DNA of 5,828 bases from JBBRTJ01 sp038244535 (lineage in GTDB: Bacteria; Actinomycetota; Acidimicrobiia; Acidimicrobiales; Ilumatobacteraceae), in the NCBI GenBank assembly GCA_038244535.1, contig JBBRTJ010000141.1, forward strand, positions 1 through 5,828. Direction: 5' to 3'. Numbering within the stretch: position 1 is the first letter of the stretch; each line of letters starts with the position of its first letter. Below are positions 1-5,775 of the stretch, in pieces. The notes beneath the pieces were generated by a model, which was not told where the DNA came from, did not search any database, and saw nothing but the letters and a program-made list of their open reading frames with translations. The translations under genes were made by a program, and so were the position numbers.

Positions 1-162
1 AGCATCTTCATCGGCGACGACGAGCTCGGAGAGTGCTGGATCATGGATGTGTTCGCCCCTCCCCGTCGCGACGTCGATCGGCCCGGCGAGGTGGCTCGGG
101 CCTCAGCGGCGCTGCTGGCTGCGCCCAACGAGGCCGGCGGCAACGGGTCGGGTGCCCTATGA
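1..162 (+). CDS. 3' end of an upstream gene, possibly a cupin-domain protein (partial)
   Basis: Only the last 53 codons are visible; the frame is open from base 1 to a TGA at 160-162. The stop overlaps the ATG of the next gene in an ATGA arrangement, a strong sign that this frame is the real upstream gene. The visible residues include ECWIMDVFAPPRRDV at 11-25. Small single-domain cupins often end in a strand of the form 'vlDvFsPpReD', so a cupin is my best guess, from pattern memory only. The remaining 28 residues are Ala/Gly/Asn-rich and look like a disordered tail. The metal-binding cupin motifs would lie upstream and cannot be checked. Cupins next to catabolic enzymes can be dioxygenases, isomerases or small-ligand sensors, so no specific role is claimed. 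Coding status is fairly sure; the family is not. Confidence 0.62.
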   Translation, partial: SIFIGDDELGECWIMDVFAPPRRDVDRPGEVARASAALLAAPNEAGGNGSGAL

Positions 163-2270
163 GCCGATCGTGGCGCCTGGCTGTCGACATCGGCGGCACC
201 TTCACCGACGCGGTCCTCCTCGACACCGAAAGCGGCGAGGTCGTGGTCGAAAAGGCCCTCACCACCCCGAGCGCACCGCTGACCGGCGTACGGGCGGCGG
301 TCACCTCGCTCCTGGCGAAGGCCGGAGTCGCCCCGGCCGAGATCACCGCCCCGATCGTTCACGCCACCACCTTGGTGACCAACGCCCTCATCGAGGGCAA
401 GACGGCGCGAGCCGCCGTGGTCACCACGGCCGGGTTCGGCGACACCATGGAGATCCGCGACGAGCACCGTTACGACATGTACGACCTCCAGCTCGAGTTC
501 CCACCGCCGCCGGTGCCCCGGTCGCTGGTGTTCGAGCTCAACGAGCGCACGACGGCCACGGGCGAGGTGCTCTTCGCCCCCGACCCGGCCGACCTCGATC
601 GCCTCGCGGGGCAGCTCCACGCCGCCGGCGTCGAGGCCGTCGGCATCTGTCTGCTGCACAGCTACGCCAACGACGCCAACGAGCAGATCGTGGCCAAGCA
701 CCTCAGCGCGGCCCTCGGCATCCCGGTGTGCATGTCGAGCGAGGTGTCCCCGCAGATCCGCGAGTACCCCCGGATGGTCACCACCGCGTGCAACGCCACG
801 ACCATGCCGGTGCTCGGTCCCTACCTCGCCGAGCTGCAGGCCTGGTTGGCCGCCGAGGGCTTCGGCGGCTCAGTGCTCATGATGCTGTCCAACGGCGGGG
901 TGGTGGCCGCCGACGATGCTGCCCGCCTGCCCATTCGCCTGGTCGAGAGCGGCCCGGCGGCGGGCGCGCTGGCCGGCGCCTGGTACGCCCGCCGGCTCGG
1001 CGAGGAGCGCCTCTTGTGCTTCGACATGGGCGGCACCACGGCCAAGAGCTGCCTCATCGAGCACGCCGAGCCCGAGCTGTCGAACCAGTTTGAGGTCGCT
1101 CGCGTGTACCGCTTCAAGAAGGGCAGTGGCTACCCCGTGTCGGTCCCGTCGGTCGACCTCGTCGAGATCGGGGCCGGTGGTGGATCACTGGCCCGTGTCG
1201 ACGACCTCGGCCTGCTCAAGGTCGGCCCGCAGTCGGCCGGCGCCGAACCAGGCCCGGCGTCCTACGGCCGGGGCGGCACCGAGCCGGCCGTGACCGACGC
1301 CGACCTGCTGCTGGGCAACCTCGACGCCGGCTACTTCCTCGGCGGTGAGATGGCGCTGTCCGTCGAAGCGGCGCAGGACGCGATGGCCAAGATCGCCGCC
1401 ACCCTCGGCGTCGACATCGCCAGCTCCGCTGCCGGCGTCAAAGAGCTCGTCGACGCTTCGATGGCGGCGGCCTCGCGCATGCACGCCGTCGAGCGTGGCG
1501 TCGACGTGCGTGGCGTGCCGCTCATCGCCTTCGGTGGTGCCGGCCCGGTCCACGCGTGTGGGGTGGCCGAGCTGCTCGAGTCGCCCCGCGTCGTGTTCCC
1601 CGTCAACGCCAGCGTGCTGTCGGCGTTCGGCACGCTCGTCAGTCCGGTGCGCATCGACCTGGCTCGCAGCCGGGTGCGGGTGCTCGACCAGTTCGACCCG
1701 ACCGAGCGCGAGGAGCTGCTCGACGACCTGCGGGCCCGAGGCCGAGCGGTGCTCGTGGCCGCCGGTGTCGACCCGTCGGCCATCGTGTTCCGCTACGGAC
1801 TCGACGCCCGCTACCTCGGGCAGGGCAACGAGCTCACGCTCTGGCTGGGCGAGGGCGACGCCTTTCCGGCCGATGCCGCGACGGTGCTCGAAGCTTTCGA
1901 CGTCGAGTACAAGCGGGTGTATGGACTGTCGATCCCCGGTCTCGCCGTCGAAGCCGTCACCTGGCGGCTCTCGGCCGTCGCGCCGCCCGCCGACGTACCC
2001 GTGGCCGAGCTGCCCTTGGCCACTGGCGACCCAGTGCCCCACCGAACCAAGCCGGTTCGCTTCGACCGCGGTCGGGCTCCCGTCGACACGCCCGTCTACC
2101 GGCGCCCCACCTTGGCGGCCGGGCACGTTCTCGTCGGCCCCGCCATCATCGAAGAGCGCGAGACCACGGCGGTGCTCCGGCCGGGTTGGACCGCCGAGGT
2201 TCTGGCTGATGGGACGATCATCGCCACGAGAACAGTTGCATCTGCAACTACAACGGAGGTAGCCCGATGA
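159..2270 (+). CDS. hyuA: Hydantoinase/oxoprolinase family subunit A (HyuA-like ATP-binding subunit)
   Basis: A 703-residue protein, the usual length for HyuA, AcxA and acetophenone-carboxylase-type subunits. The family uses ATP to phosphorylate a carbonyl or enol oxygen of the substrate, for amide hydrolysis or ketone carboxylation, as a cytoplasmic complex with the B subunit. Visible marks: the N-terminal ASKHA phosphate loop DIGGTFTD (10-17); HATTLVTNAL (from 68); SSEVSPQIREYPR (from 193); LVESGPAAG (261-269); the second phosphate loop FDMGGTTAK (288-296); VPSVDLVEIGAGGGS (329-343); FGGAGPVHA (458-466). By family comparison the N-terminal domain covers about 5-180, the central ATPase about 200-485 and the C-terminal domain about 500-695. 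ATG 159 is chosen because it overlaps the previous stop and places DIGGTFTD at the usual distance from the N-terminus. No strong ribosome site precedes it, so translation is probably coupled. The usual PACYGRGG motif reads PASYGRGG. The symbol denotes family, not proven hydantoin activity. Confidence 0.95.
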   Translation: MSRSWRLAVDIGGTFTDAVLLDTESGEVVVEKALTTPSAPLTGVRAAVTSLLAKAGVAPAEITAPIVHATTLVTNALIEGKTARAAVVTTAGFGDTMEIRDEHRYDMYDLQLEFPPPPVPRSLVFELNERTTATGEVLFAPDPADLDRLAGQLHAAGVEAVGICLLHSYANDANEQIVAKHLSAALGIPVCMSSEVSPQIREYPRMVTTACNATTMPVLGPYLAELQAWLAAEGFGGSVLMMLSNGGVVAADDAARLPIRLVESGPAAGALAGAWYARRLGEERLLCFDMGGTTAKSCLIEHAEPELSNQFEVARVYRFKKGSGYPVSVPSVDLVEIGAGGGSLARVDDLGLLKVGPQSAGAEPGPASYGRGGTEPAVTDADLLLGNLDAGYFLGGEMALSVEAAQDAMAKIAATLGVDIASSAAGVKELVDASMAAASRMHAVERGVDVRGVPLIAFGGAGPVHACGVAELLESPRVVFPVNASVLSAFGTLVSPVRIDLARSRVRVLDQFDPTEREELLDDLRARGRAVLVAAGVDPSAIVFRYGLDARYLGQGNELTLWLGEGDAFPADAATVLEAFDVEYKRVYGLSIPGLAVEAVTWRLSAVAPPADVPVAELPLATGDPVPHRTKPVRFDRGRAPVDTPVYRRPTLAAGHVLVGPAIIEERETTAVLRPGWTAEVLADGTIIATRTVASATTTEVAR
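2234..2249. repeat. Perfect 7-bp inverted repeat just upstream of the hyuB ribosome site
   Basis: The sequence AGTTGCA-TC-TGCAACT is an exact palindrome with a 2-nt centre. As RNA it can form a 6-bp stem closed by an AUCU tetraloop. It lies in the last codons of hyuA (the Val-Ala-Ser-Ala-Thr stretch) and ends 5 nt before the GGAGGT site of hyuB. It is unusually AT-rich for this window. It could tune hyuB translation or be a protein-binding site; it could also be chance, since this C-terminal tail is under little constraint. Confidence 0.5.
2255..2260 (+). promoter_or_regulatory. Strong Shine-Dalgarno site of hyuB
   Basis: GGAGGT lies 6 nt before ATG 2267, inside the 3' end of hyuA. It decides the hyuB start and shows that hyuB can recruit ribosomes itself as well as through the ATGA overlap. 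hyuA has no site of comparable strength. Confidence 0.85.
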
Positions 2271-3883
2271 CCCTCCTCGACGAACGTCCTGCGGGCCGTC
2301 GTAGCTTCGATGCCATCGAGCTCGAGGTGCTGTGGGGTGCGCTCATCAGCACGGTCAACGAGCAAGCCCGAGCGCTGCAGCGGGCCGCCTTCAGCCCCGT
2401 GGTGCGCGAGGCCGGCGACCTGGCCAACGCCGTGTTCGACCAGCGGGGTCGCATGGTGGCCCAAGCCATCACCGGCACCCCGGGTCACATCAACTCCCTT
2501 GCCGTCGCCGCTCGCAAGATCCTCGACGAGCACCCGCCCGAGTCGCTCGTACCCGGTGACGTCATCATCACCAACGACCCGTACAAGACTGCCGGCCAGC
2601 TCCTCGACGTCACCGTGCTGGTGCCGGTGTTCCGGGCGGTTCCGGGCGAGAGCCGCCAGCAGCTCATCGCCTTCTTCGGCTCGACGATCCACCACACCGA
2701 CGTCGGCGGCTACGGCATAGGCGCCGGCGCCCGCGACGTGTTCGAAGAAGGCATCTGGATCCCCATCTGCAAGCTGTTCAAGGCGGGCGAGCGCAACGAC
2801 GACGTCTGGCGTTTCATCCTGTCCAACGTGCGCCAGCCCGACCACATGGCCGGCGACCTCCACGCCCAGCGCAACTCGGCCGAGGTCGGGGCCCAGCGGC
2901 TGCAGCTCCTGCTTGACACCCACGACCTCGACGACATCGAGGACCTGGCCGACGAGATCATCGAGCGCTCCGAAGCGGCGACCCGCCGCTCGATCCGGGC
3001 CCTGCCGGCCGGCACCGTGCGGGCGACGTCGATCGTCGACCTCGCCGACGGCTCCGAGATCACCATCGCGGTGGCGCTGACCGTCGACCCCGTGGCCGGC
3101 GAGATCCTCGTCGACTACGAGGGTTCGTCGGGGGCCTCGCCGTTCGGCATCAACGTGGTCAAGAACTACACGCACGCCTACACCACGTTCACCGTTCGCT
3201 CGGTGCTGAACCCTGACGTGCCCAACAACGCCGGATCGCTCGCGCCCATCCGGGTCGAGGCGCCGGTGGGCTCGATCGTCAACGCGGTCTCGCCCGCGCC
3301 GTGCACCGCCCGTCACGTCGTGGGCATGTTCTTGCCGATGCCGATCATGCAGGCGCTGGCCCAGATCGTCCCCGATGCCGTCATGGCCGAGGGCTCGGCT
3401 GCGGTGTGGACCTGCCAGGTGAACGGCAAGCACGACGACGGCCGCCCCTTCATCACGGCCATGTTCACCTACGCCGGCGGTGTCGGGGCTCGCTCCTCCA
3501 AGCCCGGCCTGTCGGCCACGTCCTACCCCACGGGAGTCGCCGCGGTGCCCGTCGAGGTGGTCGAGGCATCGGCCCCCATTCGCTTCCTGCGCAAGGAGCT
3601 GCGGAGCGGGTCGGGTGGCACGGGCGCACAGCGCGGCGGTGACGGACAGGTCGTCGAGTTCACCGTCGACACCACTGCCCCGTGGGTGCTCAACGCAGTC
3701 GCCTCCCGCCTCGCCCGAGGACCGGCTGGTCTGTTCGGTGGGGGCGCCGGTGCCACCGGTTCGTTCACCGTCAACGGCGAGCCCGTCCGCACCCAGGCCC
3801 GCGTCACCCTGCAGCCCGGTGACGTCGTTCGCCTCGACCTCCCCGGTGGCGGCGGGTTCGGCCCGGTCCCCCCGGGTCCGTGA
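2267..3883 (+). CDS. hyuB: Hydantoinase B/oxoprolinase family subunit B (HyuB-like)
   Basis: A 538-residue protein, a normal HyuB length, which pairs with HyuA; this subunit carries the metal site where hydrolysis or C-C bond formation takes place. Family marks in order: EAGDLANAVFD (48-58), GTPGHINSL, NDPY (103-106), HHTDVGG (142-148), NVRQP then GDLHAQ (187-201), NNAGSLAPI (320-328), PAPCTARH (343-350), and the typical C-terminal LPGGGGFG (525-532). The stretch after NDPY reads KTAGQLLD (107-114), where the family usually has a His-x-x-Asp pair (GTHLPD or GHLnD): Asp114 is kept but the histidine is Gln111. From recollection of the caprolactamase B structure, that His and Asp, an Asp near Asp51 and a His of the HH pair bind zinc. 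ATG 2267 is fixed by the ATGA overlap and the GGAGGT site. Family assignment is secure. Hydantoinase, lactamase or ketone carboxylase all remain possible. Confidence 0.95.
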   Translation: MTLLDERPAGRRSFDAIELEVLWGALISTVNEQARALQRAAFSPVVREAGDLANAVFDQRGRMVAQAITGTPGHINSLAVAARKILDEHPPESLVPGDVIITNDPYKTAGQLLDVTVLVPVFRAVPGESRQQLIAFFGSTIHHTDVGGYGIGAGARDVFEEGIWIPICKLFKAGERNDDVWRFILSNVRQPDHMAGDLHAQRNSAEVGAQRLQLLLDTHDLDDIEDLADEIIERSEAATRRSIRALPAGTVRATSIVDLADGSEITIAVALTVDPVAGEILVDYEGSSGASPFGINVVKNYTHAYTTFTVRSVLNPDVPNNAGSLAPIRVEAPVGSIVNAVSPAPCTARHVVGMFLPMPIMQALAQIVPDAVMAEGSAAVWTCQVNGKHDDGRPFITAMFTYAGGVGARSSKPGLSATSYPTGVAAVPVEVVEASAPIRFLRKELRSGSGGTGAQRGGDGQVVEFTVDTTAPWVLNAVASRLARGPAGLFGGGAGATGSFTVNGEPVRTQARVTLQPGDVVRLDLPGGGGFGPVPPGP

Positions 3884-3885
3884 CC

Positions 3886-3889
3886 GGAG
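3886..3889 (+). promoter_or_regulatory. Probable Shine-Dalgarno site of the acyl-CoA ligase gene
   Basis: GGAG sits in the 13-nt gap after the hyuB stop, 7 nt before ATG 3897. It supports that start over the GTG/ATG codons of the same open frame further upstream inside hyuB. Confidence 0.65.
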
Positions 3890-3896
3890 CGCACCG

Positions 3897-5441
3897 ATGA
3901 GCGGAGCGACCTCCGTGGTGCCCACCTTGGCCGGCCGCTGGCGGTCGGCCGTCGCTGCGGTGCCGGACCGCCCCTTCCTGGTGTGGGAGGGGCCAGACGA
4001 GGCGGTCGCGTCGTGGACCTACGCGCAGTTCGATGACCTGGTGAGCCGGGTGGCGGCCCGCCTCGATCGTGACGGGGTCGGTCCGGGGTCAGCGGTGCAC
4101 CTGCTGCTGGCCAACTCGCCGGCCTTCGTCGCCACCTGGCTGGCCACCGTTCGTCTCGGGGCCTGGGTGGTGCCCGCCGACCCCAGCAGCCGCGCTCACG
4201 AACTGGCCGACCACCTCAGCCGGACTCGCCCGGTGGTGGCGGTGGCCGGCTCCGAACGGGTGGACGCGCTGGGGCAGGGTCGGGCCGATGCCGGCTCGTC
4301 GGTCACCATCGTCGGCGTCGGTGAGGACGACACTGAGCTGGGGGCCCTGACTTCGGGCGCGCCGCGGCTGGCGGTCGATCACCCGATGCCCGGTTCGCTC
4401 GACCGCGCCGCGTGCATGTTCACCTCGGGCACCACCTCGCGTCCGAAGGGTGTCGAGATCACCCAGGCCGCATATGCCTTTGCCGGCGATGTGATGGCGG
4501 CGGCCGCGGCCCTTACGCCCGTCGACCGCTACCTCGTGGTGCTGCCGATGTTCCACGCCAACGCGCAGTACTACTCGTTTGCAGCGGCCATCAGCAGTGG
4601 CTCGGCGGTGGCGCTCATGCCGGCGTTCTCGGCCTCGCGCTTCCTCGCGCAGGCCGCTCGCCATCGGGCGTCGTGTGCATCGCTGTTCGCCGCGCCCATG
4701 CGCATGATCCTGGCCAAGCAGCCCTCGCCCGAGCCGACCATCGCGCTGCGCCACTGCTGGTTCGCCCAGAACGTGAGCGACGACCAGCACGCCGAGCTGA
4801 GCCGGCTCCTGGGCTGCACGCCGCGCCAGCTCTACGGCATGACCGAGACCCTCGCGGCGGTCCTGACCGACTCTGCGCTCGGCCCCGTCCCGTCCACCAT
4901 GGGTTACCCGACGCTCGGTTGCGAGCTGGCCGTGCACGATGACGACGGGCAGCCGGTGGCGGTCGGCGAGGTGGGCGAGATCGTGGTCGGCGGCGGGCGG
5001 GGCGTGTCGCTGCTGGCCGGCTACCTCGACGATCCCGAGACCACCGAGCGCTCGTTTCGCGGCCGCTGGTTCCGCACCGGCGACCGTGCCGTCGTCCGTC
5101 CGAGCGATGGTCGCTGGCGCTTCATCGGGCGCGGCGGCGAGGTGTTGAAGGTCGCAGGCGAGAACGTGAGCACGGTCGAGATCGAAGCCGTCCTGTCTGC
5201 CCATCCCGACGTGCTCGAGGCCGCGGTGATCGGCGCTCCGGATCCGATGCGCGACGAGGTGCCGGTGGCGTTCATCGTTGCGGGGCCGGGCGTCACCCAT
5301 CTCGACCTCGAAGCGGTGGCGGCGTGGGCGGCCGAGCGTCTCGCCAAGTCGAAGCGACCGGCCCGCTACGAGGTCGTCGACGAGCTGCCCCGCACCAGCG
5401 TCGGCAAGATCCGCAAGTTCCAGCTTCGCGACCGCCTGTAG
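3897..5441 (+). CDS. Class I adenylate-forming acyl-CoA ligase (AMP-binding), CaiC-like
   Basis: A 514-residue cytoplasmic ligase that should convert a carboxylic acid plus ATP and CoA to acyl-CoA, AMP and PPi. Visible core motifs: phosphate loop FTSGTTSRPKGV (175-186), LYGMTET (312-318), WFRTGD (391-396), hinge region FIGRGGEVLKVAGENV (409-424), and PRTSVGKIRK with the expected catalytic Lys504 near the C-terminus. The large N-terminal domain runs to about 410 and the small C-terminal domain follows. The hinge has RGGE where many members have RxKD. The segment LPMFHANAQYYS and the SGTTS loop recall the crotonobetaine/carnitine-CoA ligase (CaiC)-like branch, but that does not predict the substrate. 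ATG 3897 is chosen because the N-terminus matches family length and a ribosome site precedes it; the frame is open for 139 codons further upstream only because it overlies hyuB. Position directly behind hyuAB suggests it activates a product or precursor of that enzyme. The last codons are duplicated just downstream. Confidence 0.93.
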   Translation: MSGATSVVPTLAGRWRSAVAAVPDRPFLVWEGPDEAVASWTYAQFDDLVSRVAARLDRDGVGPGSAVHLLLANSPAFVATWLATVRLGAWVVPADPSSRAHELADHLSRTRPVVAVAGSERVDALGQGRADAGSSVTIVGVGEDDTELGALTSGAPRLAVDHPMPGSLDRAACMFTSGTTSRPKGVEITQAAYAFAGDVMAAAAALTPVDRYLVVLPMFHANAQYYSFAAAISSGSAVALMPAFSASRFLAQAARHRASCASLFAAPMRMILAKQPSPEPTIALRHCWFAQNVSDDQHAELSRLLGCTPRQLYGMTETLAAVLTDSALGPVPSTMGYPTLGCELAVHDDDGQPVAVGEVGEIVVGGGRGVSLLAGYLDDPETTERSFRGRWFRTGDRAVVRPSDGRWRFIGRGGEVLKVAGENVSTVEIEAVLSAHPDVLEAAVIGAPDPMRDEVPVAFIVAGPGVTHLDLEAVAAWAAERLAKSKRPARYEVVDELPRTSVGKIRKFQLRDRL

Positions 5442-5493
5442 CTCAGCCCGGTCCCGCTCTGCGACCGCCTGTAGCCCCTCCCGGCCCCGCCCA
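5428..5493 (+). repeat. 33-bp tandem duplication of the ligase gene end, with a second in-frame stop
   Basis: Unit one (5428-5460) and unit two (5461-5493) agree at 27 of 33 positions by my count. The first 15 bases, GCGACCGCCTGTAGC, are identical. They encode Asp-Arg-Leu-stop in unit one. Because the unit is 11 codons long, unit two repeats Asp-Arg-Leu-TAG in the same frame, with its stop at 5472-5474. Readthrough of the first stop would add only ten residues. Replication slippage is the simplest origin; the divergence of the second halves shows that it is not recent. Confidence 0.8.
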
Positions 5494-5527
5494 GCCCGCC
5501 CGCTTCCCGTCGTCTGGGCCGTCGTTC

Positions 5528-5584
5528 CGTGGGGAACGGGGGCTGGAACCGGCCACATCTGGCTGCTCGCAGCCCCAGATCCGC
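5528..5584 (+). repeat. 57-bp direct repeat, copy 1
   Basis: This copy matches copy 2 (81 bp downstream) at 55 of 57 positions. It starts at the CG before TGGGGAACGGGGG and ends at GATCCGC. It contains a palindromic core (5557-5580). A separate 6-bp inverted repeat, CGTTCC/GGAACG (5523-5538), overlaps its left edge and is not present at copy 2. Confidence 0.92.
5557..5580 (+). terminator. Candidate hairpin terminator of the operon (no U-tract)
   Basis: The stretch opens with ATCTGG and closes with CCAGAT, around an inner GGCTGC-TC-GCAGCC, which allows a GC-rich stem of about 9 to 10 pairs with a small CC bulge. It lies 116 nt after the ligase stop, and the same structure recurs at 5638-5661 with one wobble and one mismatch. 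No run of T follows, so it is not a classical intrinsic terminator; actinobacterial terminators often lack the T-run. It may simply be part of a repeat element. Confidence 0.3.
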
Positions 5585-5608
5585 CGATCGCCGATCTGCT
5601 CGCGCCGG

Positions 5609-5665
5609 CGTGGGGAACGGGGGCTGGAACCGGCCACATCTGGCCGCTCGCAGCCCCGGATCCGC
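5609..5665 (+). repeat. 57-bp direct repeat, copy 2
   Basis: It differs from copy 1 by T to C and A to G, both inside the palindromic core (here 5638-5661). One change leaves a T-G wobble and the other a C-A mismatch, so the hairpin is weakened but not lost. A 24-bp unrelated stretch (5585-5608) separates the copies. Confidence 0.92.
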
Positions 5666-5677
5666 TAGCGCCCGAGG

Positions 5678-5700
5678 GGGGAACGGGGGGTCGGAACGGG
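5678..5700 (+). repeat. Third, partial copy of the direct repeat
   Basis: The 12-mer GGGGAACGGGGG of copies 1 and 2 (5531-5542, 5612-5623) recurs exactly at 5678-5689. It is followed, with one extra base, by GGAAC (5693-5697), as in the full copies. Similarity ends there and no hairpin core follows. Low complexity makes this weaker than the two full copies. Confidence 0.5.
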
Positions 5701-5736
5701 GAGAGCGGCGGGCTCAGGAAGGGTGGGTTCAGAGGC

Positions 5737-5775
5737 GGGGCGGGCTTGGGCCAGGCCGGGCTCAGGCGGGCTGGG
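5737..5775 (+). other. G-quadruplex-capable tract
   Basis: Six runs of three or more G lie at 5737-5740, 5742-5744, 5748-5750, 5758-5760, 5768-5770 and 5773-5775, with loops of 1, 3, 7, 7 and 2 nt. This satisfies the usual G3+N1-7 rule on the + strand. Such tracts are common in very GC-rich intergenic DNA, so function is not implied. Confidence 0.5.

Noticed and set aside
33..158. N-terminal extension of HyuA from a GTG at 33.
   Set aside because: The extra 42 residues are Arg/Ser/Gly-rich and come from reading the upstream gene out of frame. ATG 159 overlaps the upstream stop and gives the canonical N-terminus.
1185..2126. Minus-strand open frame of about 313 codons.
   Set aside because: It is the codon-aligned antisense of hyuA, with biased, motif-free sequence.
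3480..3896. N-terminal extension of the ligase from a GTG at 3480.
   Set aside because: The 139 extra codons overlie conserved hyuB coding sequence in another frame and are Ser/Pro/Arg-rich. ATG 3897 has a ribosome site and fits the family length.
2096..3925. Minus-strand open frame of about 609 codons.
   Set aside because: It is the codon-aligned antisense of hyuB, with the same composition artefact and no family features.
5530..5610. A tRNA gene on the minus strand suggested by a GGTTC element and a terminal CCCCA.
   Set aside because: The T-stem does not pair, the conserved purine after TTC is C, and no matching 5' acceptor strand lies at the right distance.
5528..5665. Repeat-spacer-repeat look of a minimal CRISPR array.
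   Set aside because: The repeat is 57 bp with a single 24-bp gap, the third copy is only partial, the hairpin core is long and no cas gene is near.
5324..5668. A + strand open frame of 114 codons with a duplicated GERGLEPATSG peptide.
   Set aside because: It starts inside the ligase gene in another frame, is low complexity, and its repeated peptide only reflects the DNA repeat at an 81-bp offset.
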